This document shows, piece after piece, positions 53,559 through 63,430 of a stretch of 64,000 bases of DNA. The position numbers and the translations under genes are program-made. The stretch covers positions 29,162-93,161 of the forward strand of contig NADL03000211.1 in NCBI GenBank assembly GCA_002205965.3, in the 5' to 3' direction. The stretch is from Kappaphycus alvarezii. Its lineage: Eukaryota; Rhodophyta; Florideophyceae; Gigartinales; Solieriaceae. The first letter of the stretch is position 1; each line of letters starts with the position of its first letter. The notes below the pieces were generated by a model that worked only from the letters and a program-made list of their open reading frames with translations, did no database searches and was not told the DNA's origin.

Positions 53559-53942
53559 TGAAACGTAATATCAGTTGGAACAAAAGGAGAGAGGTAAAAT
53601 AAACTCAGATGAATGTTTCCTTTGATTCATGAATATTTGTTGGTGGGGCCTTGGTTCCGCTAGTCGGCAATAACCGTCCGTTATATAGTGATTTTCACCT
53701 TCCCCTAAATGGGCGCGAAACCACAAATATCAAATGTGCTTATTATATAGTTGAAAAGTGCTCTAAAATACTCTAGAACACTATCTAGAAACATCCAGAT
53801 GCGATACAGCAATGCATTTGGAAAATTCTACACGCAAAAGAAACCTAAAAATAATATTGTCACGCTAAATATGCCTTGCTGGCAAGCGTGCAGAGCCCTC
53901 CAGAACCACCTAGAACAAGCCAGGTTTAACTAGATTGTTACA
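53559..53942 (-). repeat. Element H 5' LTR (right)
   Basis: Plus-strand TGAAACGTAATATC... to ...GATTGTTACA, 384 bp, partner of 49292-49675. Confidence 0.9.
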
Positions 53943-54185
53943 GTTTGCGTTTTTACGGTTAAGCAGCTTTAAAAAAGTTATTTGCGGATAGTTTCTCGTG
54001 GCACATGGATCACCTGGTATTCAAGAAATAAATTAAAAAGTTTAACGCGAAGATATTGAGGGAACGGAGCATTAAACTAGTTAGCTAAATGTTAGGAAAA
54101 GTACAGCTTTAGCTAAGAAAAACAGAATGGAGAATGTTATTAGAGTGTAGTAAACTTTCTTTAATCTAATAAATGGAAATGAACT
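53943..54185. other. AT-rich spacer right of element H
   Basis: No gene, repeat or LTR piece recognised. Confidence 0.4.
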
Positions 54186-54990
54186 AATTTACCGCATCTC
54201 CTCCCTAGCTCGTCTTTCTTCCATAAGACGCCTCTCCTCCCTGAGGAAACGAGTAATTGGGCGTTCTTCTGTTGGATACGGGAGAACAAGTGCATCAAAA
54301 TGGCGAACGACAGCCACTTCATAAGAATAGTTGCGTCTGCGATGGGCCAATCATTCAGAGATGGTTTGTACTTTACTTACAGAGCTAGGGTGGTGCCCAT
54401 GAACTGCGATATCATGACAATACATGTAATAAATAAAGTGCCTACCAATCACACTGGTATATTGAAGCCATAGTGGTCAAATAAGTCAACTAGATCGCAG
54501 GATAAACTCTCAGGAAAGAAAACCTTAGCATTTTCACACTCAGAAGGACTGGAGTAATATAATGTCAAACAAATTTGCATTATAGGCCAATCAATTATAT
54601 TTAGATTCCTTGTTTCCGTCTACAGGAAGCGAGGTATACGAGGTACTCGATGGAGCCACTCTCCTATTGTTTTACCCGCAACCATAATGTCCAAGTAGTC
54701 TGGGCTGGGTTCATAGTGGTAAATATCAACGCGAACGCTATCAAATGAAAAGCTGGCAAAAGGCTCCTGATATCCAACACGAATACCATCAGATATGATT
54801 TGTGGATCAAAAATATGTAGCAAGACAAGAGACAAATATCAAAAGTCCGAGGCCTTGTCGGACTGTCAGATCCGATCTCGGACTTAGTGATCCAAAAGAC
54901 GTACCCAAGGGGATGGCCCTTTTGAACGAGAGGTAAATTGCCGTGGATTTTAGTAAAATTAAAAGCTTTTCGTACAATGCACAAACATTC
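54186..54990 (-). pseudogene. Unrecognised gene remnant related to the post-integrase domain
   Basis: Minus-strand reading with one stop (near 54625) and one frame change (near 54450). The N-terminal part is acidic, e.g. VDIYHYEPSPDYLDIMVAGK. The middle is ICLTLYYSSPSECENAKVFF then PESLSCDLVDLFDHYG. The end, after the frame change, is FIYYMYCHDIAVHGH, EVAVVRHFDALVLPYPTEER and a charged tail REERRLMEERRAREEMR before a stop. Element A's tandem domain shares ICL, VFFS, F..xIY...(L/I)G..xG, EVPVMR, L.PYP..RP and a charged tail in the same order. The similarity is weak and found by eye. No integrase or LTR is nearby on this strand. Confidence 0.4.
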
Positions 54991-56815
54991 TTCTTCGATT
55001 TGGGAGCAGGACCGTTATGGAGGTTTTTCTTTCATGCAATTGAAACTTAAGAATTAAAATTTAAAAAAATGAGCTCCCAATGTTTTTAGAAAACGTTGAG
55101 GTGCCTACATTTTGCATGCGGTCTTATCGGGTCACACTTATGATATTCGAAGATTTTCAATTTCCGAAGGGAGAACGCTGATTTGAATGGCACCGTACTG
55201 TCGTCCGACGAAGTGATTCTGGCTAAATTTGGGGTCAGTCTGGATGTAGCTTGCGAGACTCCTAAACACCTAAATTTATATCGACACTGCAAACCATTGA
55301 TCCAAACCAGGGAAGAAATCTTTTGTTATATTTTTCCACAAGGAAAAGCTTGCACCAACTTGTAATCTTTTGAAAGATCACTGGATTGAGTCCAATTTGT
55401 TATTAGAATCCAAAGTTGCCAGGAAAAAAGAAAGAATCAATGGAGAAAGCGTGGAAATATCTCACCGAGGAAATTATTAGTGCTCGTGTTCATGGCTTAG
55501 ATGTTAACTATATCCCCACTGACTTAAAAGTACAATACGATAACATTGGAATGATTCTTCTGCAAAGCGGCTAAATGACAGGGATACTTGACGAGTCCCG
55601 ACTTACATTGGTGACTTGGTTACTATTCAATAAAATTGATCAGAAACATGCCACCTCGGATATCGAAGAAGCCCTTGAGAATTAATTCTAAACCTCAGAT
55701 GTGAACTGCTTTTAGTTGGTGATTTTGGCAGAAAGAAATCCAAAAGTAGTAAGGAGCTGCTATGAAACATTTCATTGTACACGTCGCCGAATGAATGTTT
55801 GAAACATATTCGAAACAGTTCTTCAGATCCAGTCATGGTGTTATCTAAATAACTGGCGCAGGCCATTTAATGTAATAGTATTAATTTTGTAAAATACACT
55901 GGATGAGTGCAGAGCATTAGAAATATTTTGGCGGGACCATTCGAAAACAGTAAATTGTATCTTCGTTTTACTTCTTTTCCTGTGTTTTGACTGAATGGAA
56001 AGGAGCATATCGAAGTTATGAGAAGCGACGACCAACTGCAGTCAGTTAAAACGAGAAATATTATCATTGCCCATTATTTGACATTATTAATGATAACGGA
56101 GGGGCGGATTCCGTTCAGAACATATCACTTTTGATCCAATAGACTTAGAATCCGTTTTAGAAGATCTTTGTGGATATATTGCTCAGTTTTCATAATTTTG
56201 GTCCTGATCTTAAGTCTAAGTGTAATTAGAAGTAGAAGGAACATGCCTTTGATAGGTATAATTTTCCACTTAGTGGATAACAGTTGGAAGAATCTTTAAA
56301 TTATCGTCTCTTTGTTTGAAACTCATTTCGTTCAGGGAGCTGATAACATTTCCTGATCATTGTATGGTACCGCTGAGAAATAGATTGACTCCAAAGTATT
56401 CATTCGGAAAGTTATCAGATGGTAGTGGGAAACTGTCCAGCCTTCGTTCCTCAAGGTTAACAATCAATATTATAATCAAACAGCTCAGGGCTACAATATA
56501 TATAGAATCTAAAGGTGATGAAGGTAAACAAAGGTGTCAGAGTATGGGTAGAATACGGTAACGACGCTATTATCGAATTAAAAATGTTACTGAGAAATCT
56601 ACATCAAGACCAAAATGCAGATATCACAATCAACTGTTGAACTTTGATATGAAAGTGGTTACGTTTTCTAACATTCTTACTATACGTATTGAAATTAGTA
56701 TATTCTTATATCCAGTAAAAATTTTTTTATTAAAATTCGAATGAAAGTGGTATTGCTGCAAATTTGTATTAAGTAAAAATTGATTACTGCATTTATTGGA
56801 GTACAAGTGTCACAA
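54991..56815. other. AT-rich subtelomeric stretch, no intact gene
   Basis: Short open stretches on both strands. CATGCGGTCTTATCGGGTCA near 55120 resembles the right end of the repeats at 57.1 and 57.4 kb, so a relic of that family may lie at 55.0-55.15 kb. Confidence 0.4.
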
Positions 56816-57135
56816 TGATATACTTAATGAAATAACTTTCCTGTAGCTATTCCGACACAGGGTGTAAGTACAACATCAAAAAAATAATTAGAAAGCCCAT
56901 ACAGAGGAAGACATATCATTGGCGCCCTGCGAAAAATGCCTAAATTTTACTGAAATTTAATGTTTTCACTTTAGTATAAACGATATCCTGCACGTTGGGG
57001 GAGATATATCTGTAAGTATTGCCCCTATTTAATAATGTATGACGATCAATTTCGGCCAGAAATTTTACGGTACACCTGCCTAAGCATGCGGTTCTACAGG
57101 GCCTGACTTATGATTTGAGTACTTGTGTCATAATG
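56816..57135 (+). repeat. Degenerate subtelomeric repeat Z, copy 1
   Basis: Shares with 57140-57450 the landmarks AGAGGAAGACAT(A/T)TCATTGGC, CCTGCACGTTGGGGG and TAATGTATGA(C/G)GATCA, in direct orientation and in the same order. About 320 bp. No ORF. Confidence 0.7.
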
Positions 57136-57139
57136 ATAC

Positions 57140-57450
57140 AATTTATAAAAATACTTTTCTATAGGTATTCCGCGACCAATGGTAAGACTAACGTCAGAAA
57201 AAATAGTCAAGAAAGACCATGCAGAGGAAGACATTTCATTGGCGCCTAACAAGATATGCCTAAAGTTTTCTTATTTTCAATTTTTCCACTTTACCAAACA
57301 AGTTTTACCCTGCACGTTGGGGGCAGGGATATCAGTAAGTATTGCTCCAGTCCAATAATGTATGAGGATCACTTTGGGCAAAAAATTATTATGATACAAC
57401 TGCACATGCACTCTGTTTTACCGGGCCACACTTTTGATTGCTCAAAAAAT
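57140..57450 (+). repeat. Degenerate subtelomeric repeat Z, copy 2
   Basis: Immediately follows copy 1, giving a tandem pair. Confidence 0.7.
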
Positions 57451-58004
57451 GCTGAAGTGTTTGGGGGAATGCTGATTGGACGGGGCCAAGACGGCGATAT
57501 AAGGAGTGTATGGTGACTCGAGGTGGGAAAGAGCTCCGATTTGGGAAGGTATACTAATCACGTAGGGGTGGTACCGGGCACATCGCGGGTAAGTCCGCAG
57601 TAAGGTCGAACTTGTGCGAACGTGGATAGCCTGTAGACTGGCCTACCAGTTTTTGCATAAGAGCAAATTTTATTCCCTCATATTTGCGTGAGAGGTTCTT
57701 ATGGTGTTTTTAGATAGCAGGTAGGAGGTGAAAGCTATTAGTCTTTCGGCTTTGCATAAGACTTTGCTACACAACTGCCGAACTTTGTCGGTATATGCGA
57801 CATAACAAGGGGTTGGATTGCGAAGATCTAGGCTAGAGCAGGCGGGCATTTTTCACGCATATCTTGTCGCATTCGTGTTAAGCTCCTCATACTAACTTTA
57901 TATTGATGGTAGAGATGTATTTCCACTCCAGTGGTATTAAGGGTGCAGCAAGGATCTATGCTGGGAACTTAAGAGATTTGTGATCGCCTATCGATATTCT
58001 GCAC
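57451..58004. other. Spacer between Z repeats, no gene seen
   Basis: No open frame of note and no recognisable motif. Confidence 0.4.
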
Positions 58005-58265
58005 CCGGAAAAGTTCCTACATCAGAATAAATGATCAAAATAGCCCATACAGAGGGGGCGAGCATCATTGGTCCTTATCAAAATATGCCTTGATTCTACT
58101 GAATTCTAATCTATTTCTTTACTGAGTCTTTTCTTGATCCTAATGAATTGTAATTTTTTTTGCTAATATACAAATTTAGTCATTTAAATTTGGGGCAGGA
58201 ATTGTCGTAAGCATTGCAATTTTTCAATAATCATTTTGGATGAATTCCGGCCAAAACATTTTAGG
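58005..58265 (+). repeat. Degenerate subtelomeric repeat Z, copy 3
   Basis: More diverged: GCCCATACAGAGGGGGCGAG, AATATGCCT and ATTCCGGCCAAAACATTTTA keep the order of copies 1 and 2. Confidence 0.5.
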
Positions 58266-58519
58266 GGATTTATTAGGAATTTTTAGCGGTTTCAAGATTA
58301 TTATAAGGGATTACAGGTCCTATATTTTGCGGTGTGTATTCATGGCGCTATAAAGTCCATTTTATTTGGTTTTTCTAAGGACTATCTGTGGGCAGTTTTT
58401 ACCATCTTTGAGAAGTGATAATAATATTGTGGAGAGATAATTAATCATACAGGGAGAGACTTCAAATACGTTGTTTGTTGAGTATGATTTTCTAAAACCG
58501 ACCCGGCTTGTGTTATAAG

Positions 58520-58981
58520 ATGGGATTCGAGACAATCAAAAATTTTGGTAATGTATACCATGTCAAGAAAATGCAAAAATCGCACATCTTCGTTAACTTC
58601 GTCAACCTTGAGTATCAAAGAAATGTGATTTACGTATTTTTCAAGAATGAACCGTCGAAGTGCGATACTGAGGCTACGACGGAATCGGAGCCATTGGATA
58701 AGAGGGCTGTTAGGGCTATTCGTGATACGAAGGCTGCAATAAAAAGTCGTCTGGAAGCAGAGCAGAAGATGATAAAATTGCAGGAGGAGAATGAGGCATT
58801 GAATGGAAAGGTACAACTGCTTTCCACTGAGAATGAGGCTAAGTCTAGTAGGTCTATTGGTGCAAAGAGTAACTTTGGCTCCCTCTTCACTAAAACGTCC
58901 AGCTTCTCCGGTTTCCAGCAGCTTCGAACATTATTGGGATCGTACACAGGTCTAGCTCCCGCTCGGCAGGGAGACATTTGA
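58520..58981 (+). CDS. Coiled-coil protein ORF
   Basis: From ATG 58520 (the open frame extends to 58508) it encodes about 153 residues. Residues about 62-105 (AVRAIRDTKAAIKSRLEAEQ then MIKLQEENEALNGKVQLLST) form heptad-like coiled coil rich in Glu, Lys and Leu. A Ser/Gly/Phe-rich tail follows (SNFGSLFTKTSSFSGFQQLR). No catalytic domain. The N-terminal 45 residues look less protein-like, so the true start may be an upstream exon. A diverged partial duplicate of its 3' end and downstream sequence lies at 59.23-59.46 kb. Function unknown; coiled coils typically mediate oligomerisation. Confidence 0.45.
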   Translation: MGFETIKNFGNVYHVKKMQKSHIFVNFVNLEYQRNVIYVFFKNEPSKCDTEATTESEPLDKRAVRAIRDTKAAIKSRLEAEQKMIKLQEENEALNGKVQLLSTENEAKSSRSIGAKSNFGSLFTKTSSFSGFQQLRTLLGSYTGLAPARQGDI

Positions 58982-59105
58982 GGAGCCTGGAAATGTTATT
59001 TTCATCAAAGTCATCCCTCTCACATCAACCACACCTATTTGGAGCTCTTTAACCCCTGGAAAACTTGCAAACTATACTTACTCTATATTCGATAGCCTTT
59101 CTCTC
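58893..59105 (+). repeat. Tandem duplicate W, copy 1
   Basis: 3' end of the coiled-coil ORF plus downstream. TTTCCAGCAGCTTCGAA, CCCGCTCGGCA(G)GGAGACAT and CTTGCAAACTAT recur at 59225-59460. Confidence 0.65.
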
Positions 59106-59224
59106 AATTTTTTTTAATTTCTAGAACCAAACGTGTGGAAACTTCAGGGGTTTAATGCTGTATCAAAAATGAACATATTTTCTTAGTTAAGTGGTGTAAC
59201 AGTGCCTTATGTTCCCTTCTTACT

Positions 59225-59460
59225 TAAGCTTCTAGCTGCTCCTCTTTCCAGCAGCTTCGAATAGTACTGAGATCGTATACTTGTCTGTTTCCCTGTAGAG
59301 AATAAGACGGGTGTCCAGTTCCCGCTCGGCAAGGAGACATCTGGGGAGTCTCGAAATGTTATTCTTATTAAAATAATGCTCTTAACTTCATGAAGAGCAA
59401 TTTGAATCTCTGTAAAGCTAAGGAAACCTGCAAACTATTTTTCTTGTATATTCGAGGGCT
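59225..59460 (+). repeat. Tandem duplicate W, copy 2
   Basis: Same order as copy 1, with an extra piece near 59275-59312 that begins GTATAC and includes CCCTGTAG, an intron-like insertion or a small gain. Confidence 0.6.
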
Positions 59461-59990
59461 ATGTTTGAAGCTTGTTTAGTAACTATACTGAATGTGGTGT
59501 GAAAATAACGCCTCCATCGAATAAGATGTATATCGAACTCATTCCCTTCATTTGACAGATTTCATAGCAGAACATCACGTCAGCGTACACAGTACCCTTA
59601 ATTCGGGCCTCGAAAAATATTTTGGAAACAGTTAAAAATTTTCAAAATTAACAGGATAGTTGAAATTGACACAAAGTACATAGAAGATCTAGCGAGCTGA
59701 TTAAATGAGATTTTACTAACACATGATAGCTTCTTGAAGTCTACAGGGTTGAAAGGCCTTGGATAAGTGGAAAATTGTATGCAAAAGACTGTGACCAACG
59801 GCTATGTACCCCAATGGCTCCGTCTCACAGCAGATGTAGATATGGTGAAGCTATAATTAAAAAACGTATTTTATAGCATTTTCCAATTGATTTAGTACTG
59901 CACAATACTTATGTAATGAATCCATGCCGAGTTAGGTTCCAATTCGCCCACAGATTCCATCAGAGAATACTCAGTAGCCTACGGCGAAGG
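59461..59990. other. AT-rich stretch, no gene seen
   Basis: No supported feature. Confidence 0.4.
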
Positions 59991-59992
59991 AT

Positions 59993-60244
59993 ATGAGTCG
60001 ATTGCTTACGCGTGAACTTCTGCGAAAGGCACATCTTCGTATCCTGCACAGGAGCAATCCGCAAACGAAAAGCTTTCGCCTTGAAATTAAATTTTTCTCT
60101 ACAAAAAATGCAGGTTTTCTTTCTGGCGCAAAGAGAAGGAAGATAGAGCCGCTGTTTTGGGGATGCCTTGAAGGCCTCGATAGGTCACCTGCTAGTGTGC
60201 CATCCGGGAGCTGTACACGAACGACACTTTGCCGGAAATTTTAA
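59993..60244 (+). CDS. Short basic ORF, unrecognised
   Basis: 83 codons from ATG: MSRLLTRELLRKAHLRILHR is helical and basic, followed by SGAKRRKIEPLFWGCLEG. No domain. It may be an exon, or chance. Confidence 0.2.
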   Translation: MSRLLTRELLRKAHLRILHRSNPQTKSFRLEIKFFSTKNAGFLSGAKRRKIEPLFWGCLEGLDRSPASVPSGSCTRTTLCRKF

Positions 60245-60839
60245 ATCTTTTACTGTTCAAAATTTGTGGAGGTTCAAACTACTCTATATGGGTCTGCTCT
60301 AACGTTTTGTTTACTGTGCAGTATTCTAACAGAACCAACCAGAAAAACAACCGCTCCCATTACTTTGGAACATATCAAACCGCAATGTTCTCATTACTTC
60401 TGGTCAAAAATACGCAGAGAAAGAACACACTTATCATTATCTGCTTACACCATTGCGTCATATATTTTGTTCAGCTCATTAACTTTGTTCAGGGAGGAAT
60501 AATGTTCAACTCACGGCAAAATCTAGTTATCAGAAAATTTTGGTTCAAACCATCACATATGAATTCCTTCGTCGAAGCCACCACCCTCGAAAAGTGCTGC
60601 GCACTTTAAGTTCAAACTCATCTTGCAGCCTCAACTACTTCTAACCCAAACATCACTTCAAACGGTTTTTGTCCTTGTTGAATTCAAATATTTAGTGCAG
60701 CTGACACAGCGCGCAGCTCCTGGTCTTCTTCGCGTTATATTCAATGATTCATGCACAGTAATCAAAGAATTGATGTAATAAAGTTTCTCATCAGAAAAGT
60801 TTGGGGCCGACTTTGAACTGCAGGGTCGATATGGAAGAG

Positions 60840-62650
60840 TTAAATGGTCATCTATCCGCAAGCTGAGAAAATGAGACAAGCGATAACTTTGGTCATTATT
60901 CCAGGATCGAATGCATTTCTTCTTTTAGCTTTTAAGAGCATCTTAATCCTTGGGAAGACTTATTTTATCGACGGAAAGACTTATAAAAATCTCCGCCAAA
61001 GAAGCTTTTCCGGAGTTCTCAGCAGTAAGCTACCTGGTAATCTGTGACATTAAGAATATTTCTTCCTATGATGGTATGAAGCAGTACGCGTATAAGCATT
61101 CCCAAGAAGCTGCAAGTTCAGAATTGTTTCATAGATGTTATCTCTGCGGTATGGAAAGATCTGGCCAATGATGCATCTGCTATTTTCTATAATGATAATA
61201 TGGTATCAAGTCTTCTTGTGCTCTATAAAACTTGACTCGGGTGCGAAGAAACCTTTTTCAAAGCTATTGTCGTATCTGGAGCCGTAAAAGGTCATTTAAT
61301 TTGTTTTTCTGTGGCTATTGTAGGTAAAAAAGTGCCCGGAAGTTTGTGATATTAATGAAGGAGTCTTATACAATTGAATTGAGGAGCAGTCGGCATACTT
61401 CGAGTGAGCTATTGACGTACAAGCAATTGGAAGTGAAATAACATATCCAGAATATGTTGATTGTTGTTTACAGTGGTTTAATGGAATGTGCGGAGGACAG
61501 AGCGTCTGCTCGGTTGCTTAATACTTTGGCCTTCTCTCCATTCAATGCATTAGGTGAAAAAATCATCCAATACTCAGAGATGAAATGTTGGTGCTTTCAA
61601 TGTGTCGAATACCTCTAGAGTTATGTGTTGAGCTTTTTATAAACTTGAGAAATATTTCCAAGATTCTTCGGGATTCTACATTTAACTGTGCGGCTAAAGT
61701 TCTGTATTCAAAGTTGGTAACGAAATCACATCTGGGCTCAATAAAAGTATCGAAAATTCTATCCTCAACTCTGCTGCTGAATCATTTCACTCGACAGGGC
61801 TTCTAAAACGCGATATATTGAACTGAGATCCGGGAAAACCGCAGCAGACCATGAAAAAAAGCGAATTATCCCTGAGAACACAAACAAACGCGATTCTGAT
61901 AACCCTAATGGCGAACCAGCGCCTGTAGCTAGTACATGTGGAAACAGGAGGAGAGTATTCGATGACGACAAAACGAATTAAAGTTTTTTTTGCTAGTGGT
62001 TCAAAACATATGGCGGGAATAGCCCTGCGGTTCTGTAGCAAAAGCTGTTAGATGAGTTCAGGTATTGCAGAAAATGAAAAGGAAAGAAAGAAAGTGGATT
62101 TTTAGGGCCCGAGAAGGATAATAATGAACATCAAACATTGGAAATAGGCTCTGTGAATTTTTTTTGGAGACCTACTACCCTAAATCCAAATCGAACAGGA
62201 CAGCTTCTGGAAGAAATCGCAAAGATGGTAATCAGTTTATGATCGGACAACGAAAGGACTCAGAGAAGAATGCAGATCTTGTTTCTGAAGCTGAATCTAC
62301 AGCTCAAAAAGAAACAACATTTCAAATTCCGCTAAATGTGTAAATTTACGTGAGGAGAATTATTATTTGTCTCTGGCGTTGAAATTTCATTAGAAGATGA
62401 TGAGATAGGTGAGCATTTTCCTCGTCTGGAGAGAAGCCGGAAAACAGTGCAAATTAGTCTTCGAGGATTTGCCCCTAATCCTGAATTTTTAGAAACTCCA
62501 AACGAGACGATACAACTCAGCGCTCAAACGAAATCAATCGTGATGATGAAAAGGATCTTGCAAATTTTCCTGAGGCCAGCTCTCACATCAAAGTTCATAA
62601 TGGCGTAATTCAACAAAAATTTCCTAAGCCCCAATAAAACCTTCGGAATA
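60840..62650 (+). pseudogene. Decayed or frame-broken charged protein, unrecognised
   Basis: A succession of plus-strand coding-like stretches in shifting frames. 60950-61171: FPEFSAVSYLVICDIKNISS and a CYLCG motif. About 61470-61618: ARLLNTLAFSPFNALGEKII. 61585-61806: ELCVELFINLRNISKILRDS. About 61780-61979: RIIPENTNKRDSDNPNGEPA. About 62170-62343: KDSEKNADLVSEAESTAQKE. About 62370-62630: GVEISLEDDEIGEHFPRLER. The middle and end are strongly charged and hydrophilic, as in nuclear or scaffold proteins. Some breaks sit at homopolymers (T8 at 62158-62165). It may be one gene with introns and sequence errors, or a true pseudogene. Confidence 0.4.
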
Positions 62651-62775
62651 GATCAGAAATAATTTCAACCATAAGAATCCAATATGAGGCTTAAAGCGAA
62701 AACGGAACATTTCTGAAGACATTGGGTATGTCAATCGCAGAGGCATGGGAGCGAATATAATGAGTAAATCCACTA

Positions 62776-63371
62776 ATGAAAATCAAGGTATCTACAAGAG
62801 GAAATCTGAATGTACTCTCAGGTAGGTTATAGCTTCTTATTTTGAGCTTTATAAGTTCTCATCTCGTCGGTTCTTGGCAGATGGTAGAACTATCGAGAAT
62901 TTTCAGTGGGCACAAGTTGATCAACAAACAGCTTTTTCTTTGATGGGCCGAACTTACCGACTTTGGAGACAGCTTTGAGCAACTTGAAAGAAAAGGTGTA
63001 AAACATCTTCTTCGTTACGATTATATCCGAGAAAAATTTGAAGATTCTTTAATCCGCGGAATTTCTCTTTGCGAAAAAGGTTTAGATACACTGTATGCAA
63101 GGGGGAAAAAATTATTCGTCTTGGGACGAAATTCCTGAGGTAAGAAAAACATTGCCTACTATCTAATAGAGCAGCTTTTCTCTTCAGGGCATCCACGTCC
63201 GAACAAGTAGAAACATTAACGTTCGGAACTTTCCCAGAAAATATCTCTTCATTATCCAAAAAGAATGTCTTTATTTTCGATTTCACTCAATGTATGTCTG
63301 GGCTTCTCCTTAGGAACGCGATTTCGCTCATTTATGGCCTGATAGGTCAGTTCCTGCGAATATATTCATGA
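62776..63371 (+). CDS. Telomere-proximal gene with two short introns, unrecognised
   Basis: ATG at 62776. Exon 1 is 62776-62821. Intron 1 (62822-62880, 59 nt) has GTAGGT...TTCTTGGCAG. Exon 2 is 62881-63139 and intron 2 (63140-63187, 48 nt) has GTAAGA, a CTATCTAAT branch-like site and TTTTCTCTTCAG. Exon 3 is 63188-63371 with stop TGA. Exon 1 joins exon 2 in frame (NVLS|DGRTIENFQWAQVD) and exon 3 is open for 60 codons (EQVETLTFGTFPENISS, then a hydrophobic MSGLLLRNAISLIYGLIGQF). Within exon 2 the coding-like frame changes twice, near 62948 and at GGGGGAAAAAA (about 63102-63112), with FEQLERKGVKHLLRYDYIRE in between. Family unknown. Confidence 0.5.
62822..62880 (+). other. Intron 1 of telomere-proximal gene
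   Basis: CAG|GTAGGT donor and TTGGCAG acceptor, 59 nt. Reading across it keeps an open frame. Confidence 0.55.
63140..63187 (+). other. Intron 2 of telomere-proximal gene
   Basis: GAG|GTAAGA donor and pyrimidine-rich TTTTCTCTTCAG acceptor, 48 nt. Confidence 0.6.
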
Positions 63372-63430
63372 ACAGATGAAAACAAGGACGAAATGAATCA
63401 TTCAGTTATCATTCGAGAGAAAATACTATC

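Larger units (their letters stand above)
49292..53942 (-). mobile_element. Element H: chromovirus-like Ty3/gypsy element lacking RT
   Basis: Bounded by two 384-bp LTRs of equal length with few differences and flanked by GTTTA (left) and GTTTG (right), a near-perfect target-site duplication. Minus-strand order is Gag, protease, C-terminal half of RNase H, integrase, integrase C-terminal region. Reverse transcriptase is absent: protease runs into RNase H at about 51625. The integrase core style (RHLQTDGAS, SLATDF) is that of fungal chromoviruses. Multiple stops occur in Gag and integrase. The similar LTRs suggest a fairly recent insertion, possibly mobilised in trans. Confidence 0.9.

Noticed and set aside
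60001-63300. Subtelomeric helicase gene (RecQ-like), as found at many fungal chromosome ends
   Set aside because: No Walker A/B or DEAH motifs found in any frame.
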